Shown here: positions 53,308 to 61,911 of the stretch, in pieces
How the letters are laid out: every line of letters begins with the position of its first letter
How positions within the stretch are numbered: position 1 is the stretch's first letter
DNA from: Streptomyces roseochromogenus subsp. oscitans DS 12.976
Lineage (GTDB): Bacteria; Actinomycetota; Actinomycetes; Streptomycetales; Streptomycetaceae
Assembly: GCF_000497445.1 (NCBI RefSeq)
Contig: NZ_CM002285.1
Span: forward strand, 9,268,961 to 9,332,960
Length of the DNA stretch: 64,000 bases
Direction of reading: 5' to 3'
The notes under the pieces: generated by a model
The model's input: only the letters and a program-made list of their open reading frames with translations
Databases searched by the model: none
What the model was told of the DNA's origin: nothing
Made by a program: the position numbers and the translations under genes

Positions 53308-54444
53308 ATGACCACTGACGTCACGATCATCGGCGCCGGGCTCGGCGGCCTCACGCTCGCCCGCGTCCTGCACGTCCACGGAATACCGGCCACGGTCTAC
53401 GAGGCGGAGACCTCCCCGGCTGCGCGTTCGCAGGGCGGGATGCTCGACATCCACGACTACAACGGTCAACCCGCCCTCGAAACAGCCGACTTGATGGACC
53501 AGTTCCGTGGCCTCATCCTGGAGGGCCGCCAGGCGATGCGGATCCTCGACCCGGACGGGACCGTCCTGTTCGACAAAGCCGACGACGGCACAGGCGGACG
53601 CCCCGAGGTGCAACGCGGTGAGCTGCGACAGATTCTGCTCGACTCGCTCCCGGCCGGCACCGTCCGGTGGGGGCGCAAGGCCGGCAGCGCCCGTGCCCTC
53701 GGCGGGGGCCGCCACGAGGTGACCTTCGCCGACGGCACCACCTTGGCCACGAGTCTGCTGGTCGGCGCGGACGGCGCCTGGTCACGCATCCGGCCACTGC
53801 TCTCCACTGCCACACCCGAGTACATCGGCAAGTCGGTCGTCGAGACCTACCTGTTCGACGCCGACACCCGGCACCCAGCCGCCGCGAAGGCGGTCGGCGG
53901 CGGGTCGCTGATCGCGCCCGCGCCGGGCAGGGAGATCTTCGCTCACCGGGAAAGGGGCGACACCCTGCACGCCTACGTGGGGTTGTCCGAGCCGCAGGAC
54001 TGGTTCGCCGCCATCGATTTCACCGATGCCGCCGCGGCCACCGCGCGGATCGCGGCAGAGTTCGACGGCTGGGCGGCGGAGCTCACCGCCCTGATCACCG
54101 ACAGCGACACCACGCCTGTTCTGCGTCCCCTGTACGCCCTGCCGACCGAACACCGGTGGGACCGGGTGCCGGGGGTGACCCTGCTCGGCGACGCCGCCCA
54201 CCTTGCGGCCCCGAACGGCGAAGGCGCCAACCTGGCCATGCTCGACGGCGCCGAACTCGGCAAGGCTCTCGCCGCGCACCCCGACGACATCGAGGCCGCG
54301 CTCACCGACTACGAGCAGGCCATGTTCCCCCGCAGCACCGAGGCCACCGCTTTCGAAGGTGCCGAGGCCCACGGGACCGACTCCGACAACAACACAGCCC
54401 ACGGCCTGGTCGCAGCGTTCACCCGATATGAACAGGCCCGGTAA
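53308..54444 (+). CDS. FAD-dependent monooxygenase (TetX-like)
   Basis: 378 residues from ATG 53308, with AGGAAAG upstream; the longer frame to 53104 is non-conserved. Class A flavoprotein: 'VTIIGAGLGGLTLARVLHVH' (FAD Rossmann motif), 'GGMLDIHDYNGQPALETADL' as in TetX-type hydroxylases, 'LLVGADGAWSRIRPLL' (DG motif) and 'VTLLGDAAHLAAPNGEGANL' (GD motif). It uses NAD(P)H and oxygen to hydroxylate an aromatic or polyketide; TetX relatives inactivate tetracyclines. Activity against a drug cannot be read from sequence. Stand-alone gene between integrase and IS debris, so possibly acquired horizontally. Confidence 0.9.
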   Translation: MTTDVTIIGAGLGGLTLARVLHVHGIPATVYEAETSPAARSQGGMLDIHDYNGQPALETADLMDQFRGLILEGRQAMRILDPDGTVLFDKADDGTGGRPEVQRGELRQILLDSLPAGTVRWGRKAGSARALGGGRHEVTFADGTTLATSLLVGADGAWSRIRPLLSTATPEYIGKSVVETYLFDADTRHPAAAKAVGGGSLIAPAPGREIFAHRERGDTLHAYVGLSEPQDWFAAIDFTDAAAATARIAAEFDGWAAELTALITDSDTTPVLRPLYALPTEHRWDRVPGVTLLGDAAHLAAPNGEGANLAMLDGAELGKALAAHPDDIEAALTDYEQAMFPRSTEATAFEGAEAHGTDSDNNTAHGLVAAFTRYEQAR

Positions 54445-54512
54445 GGCGTTCGCCTCACTGGCCCCAACAGAAGTCGTTGATCATGTGACTGGCGGCTTGC
54501 CTGCTCGTTGGT

Positions 54513-55125
54513 GTGGTCGTGGGGGAGTGTCAGTCGCGGCCGTGGATCGTGTCGGATGAACTGTGGTCGCTGGTGGAGCCGTTGTTGCCGGAGCCTGGGC
54601 CCACGCTGGTCACGGGGCGGCCGCGGGTGCTGGACCGGCAGGCTCTGTGCGGGATCTTGTCCGTGCTGCACACCGGATCCAGTGGGAGTACCCGCCCCAG
54701 GAGCTCGGCATCGGTTCGGGCATGACCTGCTGGCGGCGCCTGGCCGCCTGCAACGAGGCAGGCGTGTGGGACCAGTTGCATGCGGTGTTGTTGAGGGAGC
54801 TGCGTTCGGCGCAGAAGCTCGACTGGTCGCGGGCGGTGATCGACTCCTCCCGCGTGCGGGCGGCCCGGCGGGGCCCCAAAACGGTCCCAGCCCGGCCGAC
54901 CGCGCACGGCCGGGCAGCAAGCACCACGTCCTCACCGACGGCCAGGGGATCTGGCTAGCGGTGTCGCCGACCGGCGGCAACCGCCACGACGTCACCCAGT
55001 GGCCGCCCCTGCTGGAGAAGGTCCCGGCCGTGGCCGGCGTCGTCGGTCGGCCCAGACACCGGCCGATACGCTGCTCGCCGACCGCGGCTACGACCACGAC
55101 AAGTGCGATCGCTGGACACACGGAC
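54513..55125 (+). pseudogene. IS5-family transposase, frameshifted and truncated
   Basis: The N-terminal part 'WIVSDELWSLVEPLLPEPGP' and 'DRQALCGILSVLHTG' is in one frame. 'IQWEYPPQELGIGSGMTCWR' and 'KLDWSRAVIDSSRVRAARRG' follow in a second, 'GSKHHVLTDGQGIWLAVSPT' and 'GGNRHDVTQWPPLLEKVPAV' in a third, and 'DTLLADRGYDHDKCDRW' in a fourth. These are ordered pieces of an IS5 (IS1373-like) DDE transposase. The 3' end is cut off near 55125, next to the metallophosphoesterase stop. It belongs to a different branch from the remnant at 36640-37296. Confidence 0.85.
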
Positions 55126-55147
55126 GCGGCAAGGAGTCTTCCCCTGC

Positions 55148-56137
55148 TCACGCCAGCCTCTCGTCCTTGATCGCCAGCTCCCGGTCGCCCTGCCGGTAGC
55201 CCACGGTGCGAATGCCTAGCGCAGCCTTGAGCTGTCGGGCGGGCACGACCTGGGGAGTGGGGGCGGGGGCCCGTCCCGGCTTCGGCAGTGGGTAGGCGGT
55301 GGTGGTGGCAGAGTGGAAGGTGATGTTGCCATCTGTCTTGGTGAACAGTTGGTGGACGTGTCCGTTGAGACAGGTCACCGAAGAGAAACGGCGCAGGAGC
55401 GCGATCACCTTCAACGCGTCGTCCGTGCTCCAGCCCCACCGGGGGTACATGGCGAACAACGGGATGTGACTGAAGACCACGATCGGGGTGTCCGATGACA
55501 GCCCCGCCAGGTCCTTGCGTACGAAGTCGATCTGCTCGGTGCCGAGGTGGCCCAGCTTCTCCAGGCGCAGAGTGTTGACCAGGGCGATGAAGTGCACTCC
55601 GTGGGTGTCGAAGCTGTACCAGCCGTCGCCGAGCGTCCCCTCGCCGAAGACCTGCCGGTATGCGCGGCCCGCATCGCCGATGGAGTCGTGCTCACCGGGC
55701 ACGGTGAAGACGCGGTCCGTGCGCAGTCCGGTCATCATCTGCCTGACCTGGTCGAACTGGTCCGTCGTAGAGAGGTGTGTCAGGTCGCCGCTGTGCATGA
55801 CGAAGTCGGGCCGGAAGCCGAGGGTGTTGACCTGGTCGATCGCTTCGGTGAACGAGCCGACCACGTCCATGTTCGCCGGCCCGTGGAAGCCGATGTGGCT
55901 GTCGGAGACCTGCACGAACCGCAGGGCGCCGCCGGTTCCTGTGGCGGCCTCGGCGCTGCTGCCCCGGGAGCCGGCGATGTGGCTGAACACCTCTCCGCCG
56001 GCCACGGTCAGCACGACGGCCCCGCCGAACCATCCCGCGTGCCGGATCAGTTGACGCCGTGTCATGCCATGTTCCCCGGCGGGCTGGTCGTCGGCGCCGC
56101 CCGGAACTGGGTCCTGAGTGTCACGGTACCCGGTCAT
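55148..56137 (-). CDS. Exported metallophosphoesterase
   Basis: 329 residues from the start at 56137. A Tat signal 'MTRRQLIRHAGWFGGAVVLT' follows a 24-residue hydrophilic lead. Calcineurin-like core: 'FVQVSDSHIGFHGPAN', 'DFVMHSGDLTHLS', 'VFTVPGEHDSIGD' (GEHD replaces the usual GNHD), 'IVVFSHIPLF' and 'CLNGHVHQLF'. Binds two metal ions and hydrolyses phosphoesters outside the membrane; substrate unknown. Start overlaps the stop of the cupredoxin gene by four bases, so the two form an operon. Confidence 0.9.
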   Translation of the reverse strand: MTGYRDTQDPVPGGADDQPAGEHGMTRRQLIRHAGWFGGAVVLTVAGGEVFSHIAGSRGSSAEAATGTGGALRFVQVSDSHIGFHGPANMDVVGSFTEAIDQVNTLGFRPDFVMHSGDLTHLSTTDQFDQVRQMMTGLRTDRVFTVPGEHDSIGDAGRAYRQVFGEGTLGDGWYSFDTHGVHFIALVNTLRLEKLGHLGTEQIDFVRKDLAGLSSDTPIVVFSHIPLFAMYPRWGWSTDDALKVIALLRRFSSVTCLNGHVHQLFTKTDGNITFHSATTTAYPLPKPGRAPAPTPQVVPARQLKAALGIRTVGYRQGDRELAIKDERLA

Positions 56138-56676
56138 CGGGTCACCTCCACCTTGGCTGTCATGAAGGGATGGATGGAGCAGAGATAGGCGTAGGTGCCC
56201 GGCTTGGTGAACCGGTAGCTGTAGGTGGCGTGGGTGGCCAGAGCGGGTGAGTGCAGCGGTCCGTCTGATCCGGCGCTGGTGACGGTGTGGGCGTCGGTGT
56301 CCTGGTTGGTCCAGGTCACCGTCGTGCCCGTGGTGACCTTCAGTGTGGCCGGGGAGAACGCGAAGTTCTTGATCGCCACGACGTCACCGGTCACCGGCGC
56401 ATCAGCAGCTGTGCCTGTCTTCGGCGAGCCCGTGGGCATGCTCATGCTGGGCATCGGTGAGGTGCTGGGCGCGGTGCTCGCGGCATGTCCCGGTGCGGAG
56501 GCACCAGGCATCCCGGCCACCTGCCGCTGACCAGGACCCGGCGTGATGGCACCGGCTGCGGTGGAGTGTGGGGGCTGGCCGCACGCGCTGAGGAGCCCCA
56601 GGGCGGCTGCCGTCACGGTTGCGAGCCCGGCCGCGACGCGTGATCGCCGGCCGACATGACCAAAGTTCGGGTACAT
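56134..56676 (-). CDS. Cupredoxin (plastocyanin-like) lipoprotein
   Basis: 180 residues from ATG 56676. Lipoprotein signal with lipobox 'LGLLSAC', a Pro/Ser/Met-rich linker (TSPMPSMSMPTGSP) and a C-terminal plastocyanin-like domain: 'VAIKNFAFSPATLKVTTGTT', 'VTWTNQDTDAHTVTS' (first His ligand), 'TYAYLCSIHPFMTAKVEV' (Cys, His and Met ligands). All four type 1 copper ligands are present. Membrane-attached electron carrier or copper-handling protein. Co-translated with the metallophosphoesterase and divergent from an ECF sigma/anti-sigma pair. Confidence 0.9.
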   Translation of the reverse strand: MYPNFGHVGRRSRVAAGLATVTAAALGLLSACGQPPHSTAAGAITPGPGQRQVAGMPGASAPGHAASTAPSTSPMPSMSMPTGSPKTGTAADAPVTGDVVAIKNFAFSPATLKVTTGTTVTWTNQDTDAHTVTSAGSDGPLHSPALATHATYSYRFTKPGTYAYLCSIHPFMTAKVEVTR

Positions 56677-56870
56677 GGTGTTTGTTCCTCGCCGATCAGG
56701 AAGAGAGGGAAGGCGGTGGCCGAGTACGCGCGACGGTCTGAGGCCCGCGGGATCCGCGGTGCGACGGCCGTGCGTCCCGCAACGGGCCCGGCGAGCGGGG
56801 GTCATGTTGCGGCGGCGGTGCATTGACGCTTGTCGGCGATCTGCCGTGTATCTCGGCTCTTGTCTGACTT

Positions 56871-56895
56871 CACGGGCGGCAGTGCCGCTCGGTTC
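56871..56895 (-). promoter_or_regulatory. Candidate ECF-type promoter for the cupredoxin operon
   Basis: On the minus strand GAACC (56895-56891) is followed after 16 bases by CGTG (56874-56871), like ECF promoters (AAC-n16-CGT). The spacer contains a 13-bp palindrome, GCGGCA-G-TGCCGC (56876-56888). It lies about 195 bp before the cupredoxin start. Confidence 0.3.
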
Positions 56896-57022
56896 ATCCG
56901 ATACACACCTTTTCTTCCGCTTTCTTCGTGATCTCCCCAGGCTGAGCCGGTCTCTATCGGCGTCACACGGCACGCGGCACGACAAACACGACAAAAGAGC
57001 GCATATACGTGATGATCGATTT

Positions 57023-57625
57023 ATGCCATGGAATGCTCGCAAACGTGGCCAAAGTACTGATACGGATCGTTCCGCGCGCCGTGTCCCTGGTGAAGGGACC
57101 ATTTCGGCCACGGACGAGGAACTGATCCGCGCTCTGTACGCCGAGCACGCGGGTCCCCTGTTCCACTACGCGCTACGCCTGACGTCAGGAGACCGGCAGT
57201 GGGCCGAGGATGTCGTACAGGAGACGCTACTGCGGGCGTGGCAGCACCCCACCGCGTTCGACCCCCGACGCGGTCCTGCCCGGGCCTGGCTGTTCACCGT
57301 CGCCCGGCACCTGGTCATCGACGCCCACCGGGCCCGGAGGGCCAGGCCGGCGGAGACCGGCGGCGAGGCCCTGGAGCGGGCCGCCGAGCAGACCGTGGGC
57401 GAGGACCAGATCGAGCAGGCACTGCAGAGCTGGGCGGTGGCCGACGCCATCCGGACGCTGTCCCCGGAACACCGCGCCGTACTGGTCGAGACGTACTACC
57501 GGGGCCGGACCATGGCGGAGGCCGCGGGCGTGCTGGGCATCCCGCTGGGCACAGTCAAGTCGCGGACGTACTACGCACTGCACGCCCTTCGGCTTGCGCT
57601 GCAGGAACGAGGCATCGAGCCATGA
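57023..57625 (+). CDS. ECF sigma factor
   Basis: 200 residues from ATG 57023; the frame is open further upstream but without conservation. Region 2: 'LIRALYAEHAGPLFHYALRL', 'WAEDVVQETLLRAWQHP', 'GPARAWLFTVARHLVIDAHR'. Region 4: 'ALQSWAVADAIRTLSPEHRA' and 'MAEAAGVLGIPLGTVKSRTY'. It resembles the SigK/SigL group that is held by a membrane zinc-finger anti-sigma, which is encoded 26 bp downstream. The 346-bp gap to the divergent cupredoxin gene contains a 9-bp direct repeat CACGACAAA (56978-56995). Confidence 0.92.
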   Translation: MPWNARKRGQSTDTDRSARRVPGEGTISATDEELIRALYAEHAGPLFHYALRLTSGDRQWAEDVVQETLLRAWQHPTAFDPRRGPARAWLFTVARHLVIDAHRARRARPAETGGEALERAAEQTVGEDQIEQALQSWAVADAIRTLSPEHRAVLVETYYRGRTMAEAAGVLGIPLGTVKSRTYYALHALRLALQERGIEP

Positions 57626-57650
57626 CCGAGGCGTGGAGGAGGTGCCGGCC

Positions 57651-58445
57651 ATGAACACGGACCACGACGCCGTGCGGATGGCGCTGGGAGGGTACGTCCT
57701 GGGCGCGCTGTCCCCGGCCGAGATGGAACAGGTGCGCGCCCACCTCGCGACATGCGACGCATGCCGGACGGAGCACGAGCAGCTGGCCGGACTGCCGGCG
57801 CTGCTCGCGATGGTCACAGCAGCCGAAGCCGCAGGCCAGACGGTGCCCGCCGGCGACAAGGACCTGGCCGACCGCTTGGTACGGCGGGCTGCCGAGAGCG
57901 CGCAGGGCGCTCCGCAGGCACCGTCCGGCGTGTCCGCGGCGCCTCAGGCTTCCGAAGCGGGGTTGATCGACAGGATGCTCCAGCAGGCCGCGGCCAGGCG
58001 CCGCAGGACCTGGCGATTGCAACTGGCCGGCGCGGCCGCCTCCCTGATGCTGGTCGCCGCAGCGGCAGTCGGCGGCACCTGGCTGGCAGCCAGCACATCC
58101 GTGACGAGTCAAGGCAAGCAGCCCGGACCTACCGCGCCGACTCCGTCGCGCACCTTCTCCGGAAACGACTCCACCACCGGCGTCACCGCCACGGTGAAGG
58201 TCTTCCCCTCGACCTGGGGCAGTGTCCTGGAGGTCTCGGCCCATGGTGCGCCGACCGGCATCATCTGCCGATTGCAGGCAATCGGGCCCGGCGGGACCAG
58301 GGCGGACGCCGCCAGCTGGCGAGCCGGCACGTACCCGACCGGAACGAAGATCCCAGGGGCGGTCCCCATGACTCCGGGAACCATCCAGCGCTTCGAGATC
58401 ATCAACGCGGGGAACGGCCAGAAGCTCGTCACGATCCAGGCGTGA
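57651..58445 (+). CDS. Membrane anti-sigma factor (zinc finger)
   Basis: 264 residues from ATG 57651, with AGGAGG about nine bases upstream. The N-terminal zf-HC2 domain has H-x3-C-x2-C (VRAHLATCDACRTEHEQLAG). A linker, one transmembrane helix near residues 125-147 (LAGAAASLMLVAAAAVGGTW) and an extracellular RskA-like C-terminal domain follow (VFPSTWGSVLEVSAHGAP, FEIINAGNGQKLVTI). It binds the sigma factor encoded just upstream and releases it on an envelope signal. Release may involve proteolysis, as in the RskA system; that is inference. Confidence 0.9.
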   Translation: MNTDHDAVRMALGGYVLGALSPAEMEQVRAHLATCDACRTEHEQLAGLPALLAMVTAAEAAGQTVPAGDKDLADRLVRRAAESAQGAPQAPSGVSAAPQASEAGLIDRMLQQAAARRRRTWRLQLAGAAASLMLVAAAAVGGTWLAASTSVTSQGKQPGPTAPTPSRTFSGNDSTTGVTATVKVFPSTWGSVLEVSAHGAPTGIICRLQAIGPGGTRADAASWRAGTYPTGTKIPGAVPMTPGTIQRFEIINAGNGQKLVTIQA

Positions 58446-58625
58446 GGTCGGCCGGAAGTCACCAAGTCGGGAAAAGGTATGAATCGGTCGAACCGTATGC
58501 CACTCGCCGTGCGTATTACCGGATGAGCGCTCACATGCAGGTTCCGGCGTACCGACCGCCTCCACGTCCTTGGCGGTCCCCACCTTGATCCAGCTTCCGC
58601 TCCCACATAGAAGAGCCAGAAGACC

Positions 58626-59045
58626 ATGTTTGTGACCAATTCCGAGCGCACCAGCTCACGGCCCTGCTCCCATCGGGCGACGCTGACCCTGCCCGCTCGG
58701 GAGGTGCATGTGTCCGCCGCGCGTCACTTCACGGCGGATCTGCTGGAGTGCTGGAGTGTTCCCGAGCGCGAGCGTGACTCCGCCGTGCTCATCGTCGACG
58801 AACTCACCGCCAACGCCGCCCAGTACGGCCGCGAGTGCATGACGTTGGTCCTCGTCCTCGACCACGGTGCCCTGTACATCGTGGTCAGTGACTCGGGAAC
58901 CGCGGTGGAGCACGGTTCGTACGACGTCGCCCCGGACGAACACGGCCGCGGTACCGGTATCGTCAAGTACCTCGCGCAGTCGACCGAGATCCGCCAGACG
59001 CGCGGCGGCCGGGAAGTCCGCGCCTGCCTCCGGTGCTCGGCATGA
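58626..59045 (+). CDS. RsbW-like ATP-binding regulatory protein
   Basis: 139 residues from ATG 58626. HATPase_c_2 domain: 'DSAVLIVDELTANAAQYGRE' (N box), 'YIVVSDSGTAVEH' (G1) and 'DEHGRGTGIVKYLAQSTEIR' (G2). A small switch kinase or free anti-sigma-type regulator. It follows the ECF anti-sigma gene by 180 bp on the same strand; a functional link is not shown by the sequence. Confidence 0.88.
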   Translation: MFVTNSERTSSRPCSHRATLTLPAREVHVSAARHFTADLLECWSVPERERDSAVLIVDELTANAAQYGRECMTLVLVLDHGALYIVVSDSGTAVEHGSYDVAPDEHGRGTGIVKYLAQSTEIRQTRGGREVRACLRCSA

Positions 59046-59352
59046 CCGGTCCCGGGAGACCGTCGTCCAACCAGGCGCCCCACTGCAGCGCCAACACCGC
59101 GCCGAACTCGCCCAGCCCGCGGCAGGTCAGATACCCGGCCAGGTGGTGGCCGGCCTGGGCGACCAGCACGGTACGGCACACGTAGGGCGTTTCCCCGACG
59201 GAGCGACACATGTGCGGGGAACTGGCCGGCAAGCCGCTGCCGCCCGGCAAGGTCGTGACGCTCGACGCCACGGCCGATCGCCGACACAGCCCTCTGCAGG
59301 GCGCGTTTTGTGTGCCGGACGAACAGGCCCGTTTATGCGGCCGTGCGACTGT
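59046..59352. other. Intergenic region with a coding-like minus-strand stretch
   Basis: A minus-strand frame contains 'TPYVCRTVLVAQAGHHLAGY' and 'LGEFGAVLALQWGAWLDDGL', which looks gene-like. I cannot place it and it lacks a clear start signal; possibly a short hypothetical gene or remnant. Confidence 0.35.
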
Positions 59353-59754
59353 TCAGTGTTCCAGGGCGCGGGCGATGGGCAGGGTGTCGCAGGTCTGCTG
59401 CAGGCGGACGATCCTGCTGTCCCGCAGAGTGAAGACGTGCGCGAACCGTGAGGTCACCGCGATGCCGGCGGTGGTGATGCCTGCGTATCGTCCCAGGACG
59501 ATGACGTGGTCGCCGTCCTCGAAGAAATCCTCGCTGACGACCTGGAACTCCGTGAAGTGGGTGAGGAAGCCGAAGAAGTCGCCCAGGATGCTGTCCAGGC
59601 CGCGGTACACCCCGCCGTTGGGGAAGCCTTCGACCACATCCCACTCGGCGCCGGGGGCGACGACCGACCGGATGACCTGCGGATCGCCCTTGGCGCTGTA
59701 GTAGCGGCGGACGACGTCGATCTGCGATGAGTCCGGCACGGCTGCTCCTCCCAT
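59353..59754 (-). CDS. SnoaL/NTF2-like protein
   Basis: 133 residues from ATG 59754. NTF2-fold: 'VVRRYYSAKGDPQVIRSVVA', 'PGAEWDVVEGFPNGGVYRGL', 'SILGDFFGFLTHF' and 'GDHVIVLGRYAGITTAGIAV'. Such small cone-shaped proteins act as cyclases, isomerases or ligand binders (limonene-epoxide hydrolase or polyketide cyclase relatives); the substrate is not deducible. Stand-alone. Confidence 0.85.
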   Translation of the reverse strand: MGGAAVPDSSQIDVVRRYYSAKGDPQVIRSVVAPGAEWDVVEGFPNGGVYRGLDSILGDFFGFLTHFTEFQVVSEDFFEDGDHVIVLGRYAGITTAGIAVTSRFAHVFTLRDSRIVRLQQTCDTLPIARALEH

Positions 59755-60230
59755 TGGTGCCCCAGGCCGGGGCGTCTTTCAGTTTCCTCGGTTGTCCGTG
59801 AGCACGGCCAGTACGCGCCCGGCCGAGTGGCGCAAGCTGTGTGCGGACCTGCGCGGTCGTCGGTGTCCGGCATCGTCTTCTCAGGCACGGCCGCCGTGCC
59901 GAGGGTCTGTCGGAGATTCCCGAGACATTCGTGAGTCTATGCGTCCCACCTTCTGGCGCTGGCCTACCGCCGGCTACCTTGACGACATGGTGCGGTGACG
60001 ACCCGACGAGCCTCTCGGGGCCCAGACGAGGAGGCCCCGGGCCGTCGAACTCAGCGGCCGCTTCGGTGCCTGTGAGACGCACTGTTCCTCCGCGCCTCGG
60101 CGAAAGTTGCGGTGTCGCCGATCCGGCACTCCTGAGCGGATGTTACGAAGTCAACTGCGACAATTCGCCCTGCTGGCTTCGCAGTCCACGGGGTCGTCAC
60201 AGGTTCGGCAGCGGACTTCGTACCGTCCGC
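59755..60230. other. Intergenic region with repeats
   Basis: No gene supported. The right part (60132-60230) contains two copies, in opposite orientation, of the repeat that brackets the following gene pair. Confidence 0.5.
60132..60152 (+). repeat. Third, partial copy of the bracketing repeat
   Basis: A 21-bp segment beginning CTGAGCGGA matches the first 21 bases of the 42-bp repeat at 61870-61911 in the same orientation at about 18-19 positions. With 60214-60234 it could fold into a hairpin with two mismatches. Confidence 0.6.
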
Positions 60231-60234
60231 TCAG
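60193..60234 (-). repeat. Left arm of 42-bp inverted repeat
   Basis: Its reverse complement matches 61870-61911 at 40 of 42 positions. The inner end includes the stop codon of the oxidoreductase. Outside it begins GGGGTCGTCACAGG (60190), reminiscent of Tn3-family ends. Confidence 0.8.
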
Positions 60235-61166
60235 TGGACGTCGATAACGACTTTGCCCGGCACGCGGCGGCCTGCCAGTTCGGCAGCTGCCCGCGCTGCC
60301 TGCGTCCAGTCGGTGCGCAGGGCGACTTGCGGATCCAACTCGCCGCGCGCAGTGAGTGCGGCGAGCCAGGTGAGGTCGGCGCCCAGTCCTACGGCGTCGT
60401 CCAGCAGGAAGTAGGTGGCGATCTGGCGGTTGTGACGGTGGCCGTTGCCGAAGAGGGCTCCGTAGGGGAACTGCTCGCCGTCGCCGGATATGTGTCCTGC
60501 GGCAACCAGCACGCCGTTCTCGGCCAGGGCGCCATGTGCGGCGACCATGTGGGCGCCGCCGACCAGTTCGACCACGCCGTGCACCGGTTCGAGGTGCTGG
60601 AGCGCGGCCAGGTCGGTGACGGTTTCGTGGGCGCCGAGTGCGCGCAGCGCGTCCGCCTTCGCCGGATCGCTGGTCACCGCGGTGACATGGGCGCCGCCCC
60701 GGGCCGCGAGCTGCAGGGTGAAGCGGCCCACGCCGCCGCCCGCGCCGGTCACCAGGACGCGCCGTCCCAGGATCGGACCGATGCGGCGCAGGGCGCGCAG
60801 GGCCGTGCCCGCTGCGACCGGCAACGTGCTGATCGGGCCGAGGTCGGCTCCCTCGGGCACAGTGCCAATCAAATCGGTGTCCACGGCGCGCAGTTCGGCC
60901 CAGGCGCCGTCAGCCCCCACGGTGACGACGGGGGTGCCGACCGCGGGACCGGAGCCGTCAGCGGCTGCCCGGACCACCACGCCTGCGGCGTCCCAGCCGG
61001 GCACCGTGCCGGCTTCGCCCTCGGGGATGACGTGGTGGACCTCGCCGGCGTTGAGCGAGAACGCGCGGACCTGGATCAGAGCCTGGTGGGCGGCGGGTTC
61101 GGGGTCGGGGACCGGGGTGAGCGCAAGGTGACCTGGGGCTGAGTGATCAATCGTCAGTGCCTTCAC
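60231..61166 (-). CDS. Quinone oxidoreductase-like NADP-dependent protein (MDR family)
   Basis: 311 residues from GTG 61166; another GTG at 61184 is equally open. Motifs: '[20 protein letters not shown]', '[17 protein letters not shown]' and cofactor-binding '[20 protein letters not shown]'. No zinc ligands. NADPH-dependent reduction of quinones or enones is the family role. It is divergent from a TetR regulator with a 68-bp gap containing palindromes. The gene ends exactly at the inner edge of a 42-bp inverted repeat whose partner lies at the end of the TetR gene. Confidence 0.88.
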   Translation of the reverse strand: MKALTIDHSAPGHLALTPVPDPEPAAHQALIQVRAFSLNAGEVHHVIPEGEAGTVPGWDAAGVVVRAAADGSGPAVGTPVVTVGADGAWAELRAVDTDLIGTVPEGADLGPISTLPVAAGTALRALRRIGPILGRRVLVTGAGGGVGRFTLQLAARGGAHVTAVTSDPAKADALRALGAHETVTDLAALQHLEPVHGVVELVGGAHMVAAHGALAENGVLVAAGHISGDGEQFPYGALFGNGHRHNRQIATYFLLDDAVGLGADLTWLAALTARGELDPQVALRTDWTQAARAAAELAGRRVPGKVVIDVH

Positions 61167-61179
61167 GACGAGAGATAGT

Positions 61180-61228
61180 GCCACTCAGTGGCGTAAGCCT
61201 ACAAGGGGCAAATGCTGCTGGTAGGCTT
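61180..61228. promoter_or_regulatory. Operator region between oxidoreductase and TetR
   Basis: Two inverted repeats: GCCACT-C-AGTGGC (61180-61192) and AAGCCTAC (61195-61202) with GTAGGCTT (61221-61228). Both starts lie within 15 bp, so a bound TetR dimer would block both promoters. Confidence 0.55.
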
Positions 61229-61234
61229 TGTCTC

Positions 61235-61873
61235 GTGCAGAAGGACCCGAAGGAATTGCCGCTGCGTGAGCGCAAGAAGCTGCGGACCCGTCAAGCTCTG
61301 GTCGATACGGCCCTCGAGCTGTTCACCGCGCGCGACTTCGCCGCGGTCACACTGGACGAGATCGTCGATGCTGTAGAAGTCTCCAAGCGCACCTTCTTCC
61401 GCACGTTCACCTCGAAGGAAGACGTGGCCCTGGCCCCCGAGAAGGAACTGTGGGCCGCCTACCTCACAGACATCGAGAGCCGGCCCCTGACCGGCGAACA
61501 CCTGCTCGGCACCTACAAGGACGCGCTGTTCGCGGCACTGGAGCAGATGACGGACGGATGGGAGCAGCGCTTCCTGGCCAGCCGCAGCCTGGCCGACCGC
61601 ACCCCCGCGCTGACCGCACACAGCCTGCGCCACTGCTCAGAGGTCTCCGCGACCATCGTTCGGATCGTGGCAGACCGGCTGGCCGGACAGTCCCCCGGCC
61701 GCACCGAGCTGCGCCTACTGCTCGACCTCATGCTGGCCGCCTGGCGCTGCGCACTGGAGACATGGACCTCATCGGACCCCGCACAGCAAGACCGCGCGGC
61801 ACTCATACGGCACATACACAAGGCCTTCGCGGCCATCCCCGCGGTCGCGGCACTGGCAGCACAGGACAGCTGA
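61235..61873 (+). CDS. TetR-family regulator
   Basis: 212 residues from GTG 61235. DNA-binding domain: 'LRERKKLRTRQALVDTALEL', 'FAAVTLDEIVDAVEVSKRTF' and 'FRTFTSKEDVALAPEKEL', the subgroup with a Phe-Phe-Arg recognition helix. The C-terminal ligand domain includes 'LLLDLMLAAWRCALETWTSS'. Divergent from the quinone oxidoreductase, the typical arrangement for local repression induced by the enzyme's substrate. Its stop (61871-61873) is the start of the right arm of the inverted repeat. Confidence 0.88.
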   Translation: MQKDPKELPLRERKKLRTRQALVDTALELFTARDFAAVTLDEIVDAVEVSKRTFFRTFTSKEDVALAPEKELWAAYLTDIESRPLTGEHLLGTYKDALFAALEQMTDGWEQRFLASRSLADRTPALTAHSLRHCSEVSATIVRIVADRLAGQSPGRTELRLLLDLMLAAWRCALETWTSSDPAQQDRAALIRHIHKAFAAIPAVAALAAQDS

Positions 61874-61911
61874 GCGGACGGTACGAAGCCCGCTGCTGAA
61901 CCTGTGACGAC
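61870..61911 (+). repeat. Right arm of 42-bp inverted repeat
   Basis: Inverted match to 60193-60234, two mismatches. It begins CTGAGCGGACGG and contains the TetR stop codon. Confidence 0.8.
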
